The position numbers and the translations under genes were made by a program. A DNA stretch of 64,000 nucleotides. It comes from Desmodesmus armatus (lineage: Eukaryota > Chlorophyta > Chlorophyceae > Sphaeropleales > Scenedesmaceae). The notes beneath the pieces were generated by a model. That model was given only the letters and a program-made list of their open reading frames with translations. It was not told the origin of the DNA and did not search any database. Shown one piece after another: positions 23,880-36,496 of this stretch (position 1 is the stretch's first letter; each line of letters starts with the position of its first letter). Location of the stretch: NCBI GenBank assembly GCA_007449985.2, contig VIIQ02000587.1:124001-188000 (forward strand). Reading direction: 5' to 3'.

Positions 23880-26800
23880 TCACTCGTCCTCCTCCTCAGA
23901 GTCTGGCTCCGGCTCGGCAAACACCGGCGTCGGCTGCGTCTTAGCATACGCTGCCGTCAGCATGCTGATGTCATCTTCTGTGTCAGCGTGCCGCAAGATA
24001 GCCTCCCGTGGGTCCATCTCTGCATCTGTTGAGTTGAGCTTGCCGCGCTTCTTGAGCAGGTGCTGCGTGAGCAGGGTGCCGCCAGTGTTGCCGATGCGCC
24101 CGGCACGGCCCTTGCCTGCTGTTGCACCAGGGTCGGGCTTGCGGGACTTGAGTGGGTCCTGCGGGGTGGAAAGGAAGATAGGGGTGAGGACAGGCACGCA
24201 ACAGCACACAGCAGCATAAGGTAGTGCGCAGCGGCAGCATGCGCAGGCTGGGGAGGACACGGGGCAGGCGTTGTGGGTAGGTGTGAAGGTTGCAGAAATA
24301 TAGCATCAAGGTGGTGTCCTGTGTGGTGAACATATCTTAGAGGAGTTGCACCCTGGACCATTGTGCAACATACGGCTTGGCACACTAGCAATGAGCCAGG
24401 CTGACAACTGCTGATCCGCTGGCATGGCATGCAACACTGCATGTCTCATTCTTGGTCCAAGCACGCAAGTTGTCAGGCACGGCCCCCCTCACTCACATTC
24501 CGGACCTTCTCCCTGCTTCTCTTGCGGTCCTCCCTGTACATGGGCAGTGCATGTGGGTTCTTGATGACGACGGACAGCCCGATGTCAAAGGGGTTGGCCA
24601 CACGGGGCGCACGCGCGACAGGGAGCAGTGCACCTCTTCTGCTGTACGTGGTGTCGTACAGCACGTGGCAGGAGCCACCACGCTTGTCACCTGTGGGGAC
24701 AGCGACACAACGGAACCAGGATTGACGCACACGTGTATGGCACGTACTTTGCATTCATTGCAGCAACCCATCCAACAGGGAACAAGCCGCCCTGGATCCA
24801 TCAAGAGGCATGGTTGTAACCAACATGCTGTGCAGGTGGTCATGGTGGAAGTCACATAACAGTGATTTTGCACTTGACTTGACCCGCAGCCATCATCATT
24901 ACACGTGTTTCCGGCCAGGTTCATTGCGCATGCAGCATGCTGCTAGCAGCAAATCGACCTTGGTGCAAGACAAGCAATACACCACCAGACGACCAGTGAC
25001 CTAGGACACTAGATAGCCTGGACCAGTTACGGCCCTCAAAGCCAACAGCACAAGAAAAAGCTAACATAGGTAGCATGTTGTACATATACTATACCCGCAG
25101 CCACAGCTTTGAAAGCAGGGTGCCGCAGCAACACGGCGACATGGCGGCGTCAACTTCCCTTATCACATGCTGCCCCCTGCGTCCTCACTACTCACCTATG
25201 CCCACAAAGATCTGGTTGACCTTGGGGTGCCACTGCAGTGCCGCCACATGGCTGGGCATGCCCACCCTCCTGACCTCCCTCAGCTCCTTCACATCAAACA
25301 TCACCACAGCACCACCGCCCTCACCACCCTCAGCACTGGCCGGCCGCCGCTCAGCAGCGATGCCTGCAACAGAGGACACACACGTGCACATAAACACGGC
25401 GCTGACAAAATCGAAGTGAGGGCCGTGTCATCATGTGTGGTGGCGCATGCTATGCAAGCATCACATCAGATTGCTGCGATACAATGCAGACCTGGCCAGC
25501 CTGTCTTTCTTACAGGTCACGCAATCACCCAGTGTAGTGATTGCAGCGCTACTGTAGTGGTTGCAGTGGTACTGCACTGCTATGCAGGCAATCCTGTCAT
25601 GCTTTGGGGTTGCACTTGCCCTACATTGCCTCCTGGCATCACAGCCCAGCAGCAGAGCCACAACACACCTGTTAGCAGCAGGCGTTCGTCTGGGCTGAAG
25701 CAGCAGCTGGTGTTGGCGTAGTTGGTGTCCAGCCCGTCCCACACTGCCAGAGGCTGCTTAAACTTGCGCAGATCCCACAGCTTCAGGGTGCCGTCACTGC
25801 CACGGGATGCCATCAACACATCGTCCTGCAACAGCATCATGATAATCCTGGACCTGTTGCTGTGTGGGTGCCGGCCAACAGGAAGGAAGTAGACAGCATT
25901 CCTGCTGTCCTCACTGAACCTGAAGCCCAGCTTAGGCAGGCATCAACAGATACATTTGGGGGAAAGGACACAACTGCCACCAGCAGAACATCCTTTGGGG
26001 GTCCAAACCGGCGCAAAGTGCCCCAACCATGGACTCGCTCTGTACGACAATTTCACTGAACACACGTCAGAACTCACTTTGGCTGACATATGCACCAAGC
26101 ATGAGCAGCCTCGTGTCGCCCTATGCTGGCAGCTGCTGCAGCTAGCATGGAACAGGCAAATCTTCGGCGCAATAAACTTCGCACATTCAACTGCACACGA
26201 GGCGCGCAAAACCAGGAGCAAGGCAAAGGCCCCACTGCCCACCTTGCTGAAGGCAATGCTTGTGATGTCACTCTGCTTCTCGTGTGCGCCCCTGAGTATC
26301 TGGTTGGGTCTGCTGACGTACGTCCAGCCCTGCTTCTCCACCATCTGAGGTGCAGGTGGCAGCACCACACCCACAGCTGCTGACGTGCCAAACTTGCCGC
26401 CAACACCCCAAACCTGCGCAGCACACGCCAACATCAGCAGACAAGGGTGTAATGTACTATGAGCCTGGGTTGGCTCCAGAAGGGCGGTCAGGCGTGGCCC
26501 AGTTTAGTAGTAGTTAGTAGTAGTAGTAGTACAGGCCGTGTTGCGCTGGCACTATCAGCAAGCATATGCTGCGATCCAAGCAGCTGCACACGTGCGCTGA
26601 GCAACACATCACTGAACATATGTACATGCGACTGCTGAACCCTGAACAACCCTACCGTGTCGGTGACAGGCTGTTTGGTCACACATGGCCCGATCAGCGC
26701 CCGCGCACTGCTGGCAGCGTGTGCTCAACCCTCGTATGAACACCTAGCACACAGCATGCAACCTCCCCGGTTGACTCCTGTCACCTGTATCGCCCCGTCT

Positions 26801-29800
26801 GCCATTCCAGCTGCCAGCAGCTTGCCGGATGTGTTGTATGCGACAGTGGTCACTCCCACGCGCGCAGCACTGGGTGTGGTGGGCTTGACCACTGTCTTCT
26901 GCAGGACGTTGTGTGTGTCCCAGATCCTGAAACACGGGCGGCCACATCAAACAACACGACACTGTCAGTCATTTCCATCGTAGCCACGAGGCCTGTCAGC
27001 GGCTGCATGTCAACCAATTTGGTCAGCGGCTGCATGTCATTAATTAGGAGCCATCCCCTAACCCACCTGACAGTGCCATCCTCCGAGCAGGTTGCCGCCG
27101 TGAACTTGTCCGTGGGGTGCCACACACCGCCGGTGCAGCCGGTGACATGTCCCTTGGTGTTCTTCATGTCCCTGATGTACATGTCCCCACGCACACACTC
27201 ACCACGCAGCAGCCCCTCCCTGCACGAGTGCAAGCAGCAACATCACTTGTGGCACACAGCTTCATAGAATCACAGCCCACTTCATTACCCAGCAGACAGG
27301 CCCAATCAGCTTGGTCGGTGGGTTTCAGAATGCGCTGCTGGGCACAACAACAACATGGCTGCTTGTGAGAACAGGCACCGCTGGCTGGATGCAGCTTGAC
27401 ATCAAGCACCATCTGTCATGTGAGGGTGCTCGAAAGCAAGAGAGAACTCCCGAGTCAGCTTGATCCATAGTCTGGTGGTCAGTTTGCAACAGGCCACAGA
27501 TTCGAACTTCCACTCTCAGCAGACCGCTGTGATCTGTTGTCCAGCAAGAACAGCGCGCTTTTCATCCTGAGGCTTTGTGCCATTTTTCACCCACCTGTCA
27601 TAGATGCGAGGCTGTGCGCTGCTGAGGACAGCCAAGAAAGCATCCCCAGTGGGGCTCCAGCTGAGGGCCAGCACTGGGTGGCCATCAGACGGGGTCAGCT
27701 CCCTGTCAACATCATGATGGCAAGACACCAGCAGAGCAGCAGGGCAGATACAGAGGCGCTGGGGTCCATGAAAGGTCGCAGCACACTGAAAGCACTGCAC
27801 AACACAGCCCACGTCCCAAGTGTGATGGTGATATTTTGATGCTCAATGGTTGCCACCACAAGCATATCATATGGGCGAGGCTCAACCTGGGGCGTTGAAT
27901 TCTTGCGCAAATAGGTGAGAATAGCGTTGACTGTGGAGGCCCACACAGTACATGCCGGTCCTCAACACCCATGAGTGGTTGAACTTTGGCCAGAGAACCC
28001 CCCATCTCTTTACACCTCGCACTGCGAGGTGGTGACATCCCTCCACCCCATCTCCCCTCCCTCCTCACCTGAAGCTCTTCAGGTCATTCTTCATGCCGCC
28101 AAAGTCAAACATGCGTACAGTGTAGTCAAGGCTGCCTGTCACAACGCGCGAGCCGGAAGCGTCAACGTCTAGGCAGGTCACGGCACGGCCCTGACCCTGC
28201 AGTACAACAAAACATATTTTGCATGGCTTGCAGTACGTTGGTTGCCACGAGACAGTCGTTCGTGATGATTGCCTGACCTGAAAAAAAGCGCGCTTGTTTT
28301 TGTATCTGCCTCCACAAGGCTGCAATGGGGTCAGCACATGCCCACAATTGTGACGTTATATGCTTGTCATGCTTGACTGTGAGGCTGTTGCAGGCAGTTG
28401 GACACGAGTGGCAGTGTTGACACATGTATTGCACATGTATTGCATCTGACAGGTACATGTCAGGTGAATGCCATGCAGACTCATGGTAGTGATCAACAGC
28501 TGGTCTTGCCAGACAGCTGTGTGTTCCAACAAACACATGCGTGTTTTCAGGCTGTTCTGTTCACCAGACCACTGCAGACGTGACAGGCATGTTGGCGCAT
28601 GCAGCACTGATGGCTGGCAACACCGACAGCCCTGCTAGCTGCCCACCTGCAGGGTGATCTCGTGGTTGATGGGCAGGTGGTAGGGGTCATCAGGTAACAC
28701 GTCATCTTCACTGTCTTCCTCATCGTCATCGTCGTCACTACCTGCATGCATTGGGTTTGGGGTGTGGGCCGCATGCATTGCAGGACGCATACGTGGCAGC
28801 TCAGGACGGCCCACGCAAGCCGTGCGCTTCAGCGTCACAGAATGCATCACATGCCGGTGTAAGTTCTCGAGAGCGCTCTGTTACACTTGCAGAAGAACAA
28901 TGGGTCAACCCTGACACCACTGTCCAGCATGCACCACCAGGGACGTGCTACTGGGCACCCATAACTGTGATTGGGTTCGGACTGGCTGCCCAGTGGAGTG
29001 AACATGTTCACTAGCAGCAGTCATGTGACAGCACAGCGCACCTTTAGGCGGTCGTGGTGGTCCCACTTGCATGTCTGCATCCTCGTCAGCGTCAGGGGCA
29101 GGCCGAGGGGGCCCAACCGGCTCTGCGCAGCAGCAGCAACAACCATTGACGCAGCCATGGCTAGCTAGATTGCCGTGTGTCGACAGAGGGAGTACTTGGA
29201 TACATGCAAGCTCACTATGTGTGTGTTTGGGGCACTCGCGATATGCAACAATTGGCACAACACCGCTGTGCTGGAGCAGGGGAGCTATGTGCTTGCACAC
29301 GCACAAGTGAATTCTGGCTGGACGGCCGCCAACATCCTGCTGCTTTGCTGCCTCCTGAGGTCAGCATTGCAGGTAAATTAATTCCTGTAACCCCATGAAC
29401 CCCTGGCACCCTGGTGGGTTGCACGGCGTTGCCGTGCCCAAACTCTGCACCTGCTGTGTGTGCACGTGTTGCTGACAGGGCTGAGAGATGCCACACTTAC
29501 CCGCGTCATCATCTTGGCCATCGTCTGCTGCTCTGCTGCTGGGTGCCGGCGGCCCTATAAGGTCTTCAACACTCATCCAGCCTGCACCAGGCCGCCGGGG
29601 TGGTGGACCCATGGAGCCAGGGGCAGCAGCAGCAGCATTGGCAGCACCAGCAGCACCAGCCTCACCAGCTGCCGCCTCTGCTGCTGCAGGAGCTTGGCTG
29701 GGGGGCCTAGGTGGGCCTACAGCTGCTGCTGGGGGCTGCGGCGGGCTTATGGCCGCTGCTGGTGTTGCCTGCTGCTGCTGCTGCTTGGGTGGGCGCGGGG

Positions 29801-30923
29801 GGCCTACGGCTGGGTCTTGCCGCTTTGTCTGCTGGTGCACGCTTATGCTGGGCGGGGGTGCTGCTGCTTTCTGCTTGCCTGCACAGATGTTGAAACCATG
29901 ACAACAGCAGGCACAGTTGGTCTGCAGGCGCACCACTCTCACACACACCCGCAGCCGTCGTGCAACAGCTGCAGGCTGACGAGACTTGGTGCAGGGGGCA
30001 GAAGTATGCTGTGGGGGGCTATGGACCGGCTATGAAGGTGCATTACACACAACACGGACAAACTCGTGCTGGTGAGTTCAGCTAGCTCCAAGAGCAATGC
30101 ATGTGAGCGGAGTGTCAAGGCCTCACCAAAGGCCACCGGCAGGAAGTCCCTGAGAGCTGCTGCCTCCGCATCCTGCTCATCAACCACAACCTGCAATGCA
30201 GTCAGTGTGTGTTCGTTACAAAGAGGCCCCAAAAGGCCCAGCCGACCCAATGCAAGCCCAAGGATCCAACCCACGTCCCGCACTGCAGATTGCAGCTGGC
30301 AAGTTGGGCCTGTAGTGCACTGGAGCTCAAGCATGCATGTAAGTCACCAGCATCACACAGGGGCAACACTGCGGTGAGGGAGCCTGCAGTTGGCTGCTGC
30401 TGATGGCAGCAACTGCCAATGCAAGGCTGCTATACACAGGAGCTGAGTTGCAGCATCTTGCTTCATGCAGTAAGCAGCAGCATTGCTGGTTGCCTGCCCC
30501 CCCCCCCCTGCTGAGGCGCAGTGGTTACATCATGCCACAGAGAGCACTGCACAACTCACCGGCCCTTCATCATCACCATCACGATGTCTACCACTTGAGG
30601 GCCTGCAATGACAAGGTTGCCTGCAGTCAGCTTGCTGGCTGTGCTGGCAGCAACTGTCTGCTGCTGCACATCTTCTGCACATCTTCTGCACTCACCCCTC
30701 AAACACTCCTGCACCTTCAGCTGCGCCAGCTCTACGTTTGAGATCCGACTGCAAAGTGGATGCGGCACATGCGAAACAACTGCGGGTCATACACAGCTTC
30801 AGGGGATGCCCAGGGCAGAGATGCAGACCCGCACAGCTGCTGTCCTACCAAGGTTGTCTGGCCGGTCCTGGCTGCTCTTGCTGCTCTCAGCTCTGCCAAC
30901 TCATCATCATCGTCACTGCCCAT
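23880..30923 (-). CDS. WDR70: WD-repeat protein 70 (gastrulation defective 1 homologue), 762 residues, 16 exons
   Basis: Exons (high to low): 30923-30849, 30748-30696, 30602-30560, 30190-30127, 29878-29501, 29122-29042, 28741-28647, 28196-28069, 27702-27595, 27219-27067, 26926-26785, 26413-26243, 25825-25669, 25363-25196, 24690-24497, 24158-23880; phases close exactly. The N-terminal third is disordered, with repeated GPPRPP and poly-Asp. WD40 repeats follow from about residue 265: GRAVTCLDVDASGSRVVTGS, GDMYIRDMKNTKGH, SRGSDGTLKLWDLRKF, CCFSPDERLLLTG and PHALPMYRE. The C-terminus carries the family signature DPLKSRKPDPG, GRIGNTGGTLLTQHLLK and DPREAILRHA. WDR70 is a nuclear protein; human and fission yeast relatives act in DNA-break resection and histone H2B ubiquitylation. 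The first three exons are short and rest on splice phase alone; the rest is secure. Confidence 0.92.
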
Positions 30924-31425
30924 TTGTCCCGGCGGTAAGGCTGATGAAAGGAGGTGTGGCTTGTCTGTTCACTCTGTTGGATCTACAGTAGGATCTGCTG
31001 TGTTGCTTTGTGGTTGTTTTCACTGTTTCGACGACGTTGAATGGAGCAATTAGAAGGTACCAAAACAACGCTTTTCGCATGGCTTGCGGCCTGGACTAAC
31101 CGTCCTCGTCATGACTGTGGAAGGCTTGAACAGCATGAACATGAGTATTGCGCTGACCCACATCTGTGCTTTGGACACAGACACACACTGAACCAGTCCA
31201 GGTATGCTTCCTCTGGACGCTGCAACCGTTACACGACAAAGTCACCATATAGCAAGGAGCAGGAACTCAATCTGGGTGCTTCATGCCATGATGACCCATG
31301 ATGGGCCAGTAACAGTCCCAAGGATCGTGACACCTGACTGTAAGAACTTGACCCTCACAAGTGCGAGCACAGTCCCCTGCCGATTCTTCAAATTGTGCTT
31401 CAGACACAGTACAGCCAGCCTGCCC
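30924..31425. other. Intergenic; WDR70 promoter side and DUF212 3' UTR
   Basis: Both neighbours are on the minus strand. TTACA at 31229-31233 (minus-strand TGTAA), about 195 bases after the DUF212 stop, is a good candidate poly(A) signal. No exon was seen. Confidence 0.45.
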
Positions 31426-32651
31426 TCACGTAGGGCTATACAAGCCTATAATGAAGCCACCCACCAGCAGCCCAACAGCTGCCCCCATGACCACCTGCAA
31501 CGGGGTGTGGCCCAGCGTCTCCTGCAGCTGCACTGTTTCAGAGGCTGGGTGCTCAGTTGGTAAGTGGGCAATCATCACGTTCAGCACAGCTGCGTGACGG
31601 CCTGCACGGCATGACAATGGTTTGGGCAGAACAACAGCAGAACAGCCTGTGGCACCCACATGCCATCACCGTAGTTGTGCGACGTTTGTTGTCACCACAA
31701 TTTGTCTCTGGCAAAACAGCACCTGCCTGTTGCCCTTGGCAGGCTGTGCTTGGCATGCAGTGAGGGGGCCCCTCTGGCAGGTGCCTGCCAGTGTGCTCAA
31801 GGATGGGGACTCCTGAGCTGGGACGGCAGCCTGCCGTCGGCAGGACCAACCTTGGCAGGTGCCAATTGCTTTACATCTGTAGATGAGCCCAGCATGAAAG
31901 CGTGTTTTTGTGAAAAGCGCAATGACACAGAAGCACCATGTGGTCGTCCACCTCCAACCACACCCCCACCCCAAAAGCTGCAGCCTTGAAACTCAGCTTC
32001 AAGCTGGCAACCAGCACTCACTCAGCCCGTGCCAACTTTGTAATTGGCTAGCACAAGCCATTCCAAACAGCAGACAGCCACCACTCTCAGCGCTGGCATT
32101 ACCCTACGACTTGCGATCACCACGCACCTGCATGCAGCCGCACCCCAGTGGCGTCATAGGCCACGATCAGGGTCACCACGAGGGCGAGGGCAAACATGGT
32201 GCTGCTGGTGCCCTCCAGGAGCCCCAAGGCGGTAGTAAGCCCAACCACGCTTGCTGTGTGCGAACTGGGCATCCCCCCTGGAGATAAAGCTAGTAGCCAG
32301 TCCAGCTGCTTGCCTTGGTGCCACTGCACCAGCGGCTTTGCTACCTGCACATTGCACACTGGTGTTTGTCAAGTTGTCTGGGGGGTAGGGTCTTTCAGGC
32401 TCGGACTCCCTCCCCCCTACCCTCCCACAGAGTTCATGGGCTGTGGGGACAGCGTCGCTGCAGTCACTAACAAGGTACAGGTTTCACTGTTGGGTGGTGT
32501 GAATGGGGCAGCTTGGGGAGTACCGCACCTGCGCCAGGACGCATGACAACAGCGCTGCAAAGAGGCAAGGGTTGAAGAACAGCCCTGTAAGACCGTGGTG
32601 TATGCTGCTGGGAGAAGGTCCTCCACCGGCAGGTGGGAGCGGGCGCCCCAT
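31426..32651 (-). CDS. DUF212 (acid phosphatase/haloperoxidase-related) membrane protein, 171 residues, 3 exons
   Basis: Exons 32651-32529, 32344-32128 and 31601-31426 join in phase. It matches plant proteins annotated as acid phosphatase/vanadium-dependent haloperoxidase-related (DUF212). The order is a hydrophobic N-terminal segment (FFNPCLFAALLSCVLAQ), the conserved GGMPSSHTASVVGLTTALGL, a membrane span (TMFALALVVTLIVAYDATGV) with RLHAGRHA, then HLPTEHP, ETLGHTPLQVVMGAAVG and a final membrane span. The PSSH and GHTP motifs correspond to parts of the PAP2 phosphatase signature, but the enzymatic activity of DUF212 proteins is not established to my knowledge. Length agrees with family members lacking a transit peptide. 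The chosen ATG is the only in-frame one before the first conserved segment. Confidence 0.88.
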
Positions 32652-33233
32652 TAACGCAGCAGAGTGTTGACCAACAGGATTGCTGCCAAGGGTGTTCAAC
32701 GACAGGAATGCACCCCACCCCCACCCAGGTAGATGAGGCAGTCAGTTCTCCATAGAAAGATGTTGAAGGTATTTAGAAGCTCATTTCAAGGGACAGAAGC
32801 GTGAGGACAGTGGCACTACAGACAAGACTAGAAGTGGTCAAATGTGTAACGTAAAGGAGATGTGGACGTTTTGGGAAAGGATCATTCGGGTAAATCAATG
32901 ATGCGACTTTTGTGATTCTTGCTGTCTCGAGTCCAACTTCTAGATCAACGGCCACGGCCACCACGTGGACCGTTGGCTGACGTCCCTTGTGCAGGGGCCT
33001 AGTGCATGCACTATGCTAATTTTAGCTGCCTTTGACCGCTGTTCGTGACACTTTGGCCAAAATCAAAGGAACAGAAAAGAGTGATTTCGTTCAGCTCCAC
33101 TCCCAAGGCTTGCAATCTTGTTCATCACTATCAAAAGCGTTCACAAAACGCACGCAGACCGTGATACGTCCGAAAGTCAGCTCGGAGACGAGCAAAAATT
33201 TCTCTGCCAAGCCTGAGCGCAGCCCGTGGTTGC
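32652..33233. promoter_or_regulatory. Divergent promoter region between DUF212 and F-box/LRR genes
   Basis: The two ATGs face away from each other across 582 bases. No specific promoter element was recognised. Confidence 0.45.
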
Positions 33234-36200
33234 ATGGAGCTTTTAGATGTCGGTATCACCTCTTACGACCACCTTCCTGCGGAGCTCCTGCAGGTAGGCG
33301 TGTGCATTGACGCGGCTGACGTTTTGCTAGCGTTCGACATTCTCTCTGGCTCCCCCTGTGCATTTGAAGCACCCCAAATGAGACTGAGATAATGCGTCTG
33401 GAGCGGACGGTCAACGATCCATGCACGTTCTTGTCTGGCCCAAAGAGAGCAGGCAGCTCTCTACTGCTCCAGGCCTGCCCACCTCCAGCAGCATGGCCTG
33501 TTTGGGCTTTGCCCGTGGTTGCAAGAAACAGCGAAAGTATGAATTTCCGTTGAGTGTTGCTTCCATCTACTGCTGACTGCAGGTCGTGGGCAGCAGGCTG
33601 TCCCCAGAGGAGCTGAGGAATGCCAGGCTGGTCTGTGCCCCATGGGCCAAGGCACTTGCTCACTGCATGCCTGCAGTGACGGTTGCATTGCCCAGGCAGG
33701 CATCTGAACGCATCTTCAGGCAGCCACTTGTGCTGTGCAGCAGTGGTGTCCTCAACAGCGCACAGTGCCAGGACTACAGTGCGGTGCCCAGGGCAAGCCC
33801 ACAGAACCCCAACACCAACAGCAGCAGCCATGTCCTGGGCAGGCGACGCAGCTGCAGGCACAGCCACGATGGCATCACTCTTGGGTGCAGCAGCAGCTGC
33901 AAGCGTGCCTGCACTGGCAGCATGTGCAGCAGCACCTCCAGCACCAGCCATGAGGTGGCAGCCCGCAGCCTGACAGAACCAGGCACCAGCAGCATTCCTG
34001 CAGGCCCATGCGACTCCCCAGCCCCAGCACAGGGTGCAGTGGAGGCCGCAGCAGCAGAGGCGGCAGCAGCAGATGCCTCCCAACCTGTGTCACGGGATAA
34101 GCCCTCTCCCTTTGCAACAGAGATGGGTCAAGCCGTGCTGGACTGTCTGTTGGAGGTCCCAATTCTGACGGCAGCAGCCAGGGGCTCTGCAGGAGCAGTC
34201 AAGGGCACCGGGGCCGCAGCAGCAGGAGCGGCAGGGGGCAGTGGTATCCCCAGGCTCCCACGCATGGGTGCCATCAAGGCAGCTATCTCTATGCCCCCAA
34301 CACTCGCAGAGCAAGCCGCAGCCACCCAGCAGCGCCATGCAATGCAGGCGGAGCAGCAGCCAATGCGCAAGCTGTCGTCTGTCCCGGCCAGCAACGCCCA
34401 CCCTGTGCCCCGCACCCGCCATGTCAGCAAGCAGGCCGGGCTGGGGGTCACATCTGAGCAGCAGCAGCAACAGCAGCCGGGTACACCCCAGCACCATGTG
34501 GTGACGGCGATGGGGCCAGCACTACAGGGCTGGAGCAGTTTGCCCACAGCTGGGCTGCGCACGTGCAGCTCGCTGAAGCAGCTGAACCTGAAGCTTAGTG
34601 GGGCACCGCCCAGCCCTGCTGACCTGCTGGACCTGTCTAAGCTGCTGCACCTCACACACCTGTCCTTCAAACAGGTGAGCAGCCCCAGCACAACACAGCA
34701 GTTCCACAGCAATGTAGCAGAGATGCATGCCATATGCTTGGAAAATTCATGCATGGGACGGTGTGAGAGTGGTGTTGATGCAGGATTCCTACATGCATGT
34801 GTGCGTGTTGGCTGTTTGTTGACTGTTGGTGTCTGCTGATGACTGGCTGTCCTTTCCACCTCTGCCTGCTCCTTTGTTGTCGCTGCTGTTGTACCAGGTG
34901 GATCTGCCCGACACGGATGACCTCATGCCCTCAGCAGGACAGGAGGATTCGGCAGAAATGCTGTCAAGCAGCACGGACACCAGCCGCACCAGCAGCATGC
35001 AGGAGCCCGGCGCCCTACAGCCCCCAGCACCTCCCACAACCGCCAGCGATGTGACAGGAACTGGCATCATTGGCAAGGGGGTTTCCTGGGTCCCCTGCTG
35101 CCAAGGGTCTGCAGCATCAGCAGTGAGTGGGCTCAAACGCAGCCACAGCATTGGGCCAGCGCGGCTTCAGCACAGCAGCGACATGGGAGCAGCAGCCTCG
35201 GCTTTGGAGGGCTGCCACATCGACAGTGCTGCTGTGCTGCCACGCCTCCAGAGCACCAAGAGTGCCGGCCACCTGGGCGCTGTGACAGCACCCAGCGACT
35301 GTGCAGACAGCAGGGTCGCGGATGTTTGCGTTGCAGATGCAGAGGGGCGCAATAGTGTGGATGATGCAGCCGCAGCTCCCCGCGACCAGGGCTTTGCAGC
35401 GCCCCAAAGTCTCACCTGCTCTGTTATCAGTGCAGAGCATGTCAAGTCCCTGGCGCAGCTGCCCTACCTGTCCAGCTTGGAGCTTGCGCCCAAGCAGGGG
35501 GTGTGGGATGCTGTCAGCAGAGAGGGCCTGCTGCACTTGGTGGACCTCGCTCGTCTCACTCGGCTCAGTATCACATGGGGTGATGCAGCAGCAGCAACGG
35601 CGCCACTGAGTGTGGATGAGGCTGCTGCTGCTGCTCAGGGGGAGCACCTGGAGCTGCAGCAGTGCCTGGCAGGGATGACTAATCTCCACGAGCTGTGTAT
35701 CAATGGGGCGGCAGTTGTGGATGTGGCAGTGCTGCAGCGCCTGCAGCAGCTGCGCACGCTGACTGGGGAGGGCCTGCAGGTTGTGAACAGCGACGTGATG
35801 GCGCAGATTGACACCAGCGAAGCGCAGCAGGCACAGCCTGGGCAGCAGCCAGCACAGCAGCAGCACGGCGGTGCGGCAGGCCAGCAGCTGCACATTCAGC
35901 CAGTGCTGGGTGCTGGTGCTGGTGGCGCTCCTAACTCGGGGTCCCAGCAGCTGCAGGGTGGGCGCTGGGCCTCCCTGCCCCACCTGCTGAGCGTGCATGC
36001 TGTGCACCCCGCGTCAGACATCAGCCTGCTGCTGCAGTCAACCCTCACGCCGCAGCTGTGTCACCTGGGCTTCGTTACGCGAGGCCCGTCTGACTTTGCA
36101 CGGTTGCTGGGCCAGCACGGCAAGCTGCGCACCCTACACCTGGCCTTCACAGAGGAAGAGCCGTGGCACCCGATCGCCGTCGTACGGCTGCCAACCGCGC

Positions 36201-36496
36201 TCCCGTCGCTCACCTCCCTGACCATCAGCAGCAGCTTCTGGCTGCCCAACTCGCTCATCGTGGCCCTGGGAGTGATGGAGGTTCCGTTGGAGCACCTCAG
36301 CCTGACATGCAAGCTGGCGCCCGCATGCCTGCAGCGCTTGCAGCACCTGAAGCGCCTGAAGAGGCTTGCGCTGCACCACGTGCCCTCTGCGGCAGGCGGC
36401 AAAGGCGGCAACGATGCGATGCTGCAGCTGCCAGCCAAGCTGCTGCCACCGCAGCTGCAGGAGTTGGAGATCAGCAACGGCTGGATCCTGCACTGA
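33234..36496 (+). CDS. F-box-like/leucine-rich-repeat protein, 916 residues, 3 exons
   Basis: Exons 33234-33293, 33583-34674 and 34898-36496 join in phase 0. The N-terminus reads YDHLPAELLQ, spliced to VVGSRLSPEELRNARLVCAP, which fits an F-box (LPxELL, then a Leu/Arg-rich helix and VCxxW). F-box proteins recruit targets to SCF ubiquitin ligases. Residues about 60-335 are a low-complexity Ser/Ala/Gln-rich linker. LRRs follow in two parts: LRTCSSLKQLNLKL and LSKLLHLTHLSFKQV near 345-385, then after another disordered stretch LAQLPYLSSLELAPK, LVDLARLTRLSITW, TNLHELCINGAAV and C-terminal repeats (LGQHGKLRTLHLAF, LPSLTSLTISSSFWLP, LQHLKRLKRLALHHVP, LPPQLQELEISNG). The target is unknown. A green-alga LRR expansion family is likely; the pseudogene at 3.6-4.3 kb has similar repeats. 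Confidence 0.82.

Noticed and set aside
33256..34083. 275-residue open frame on the minus strand
   Set aside because: It is antisense to exon 2 of the F-box/LRR gene, rich in Cys/Gly/Trp from reversed CAG/GCA codons, with no domain.
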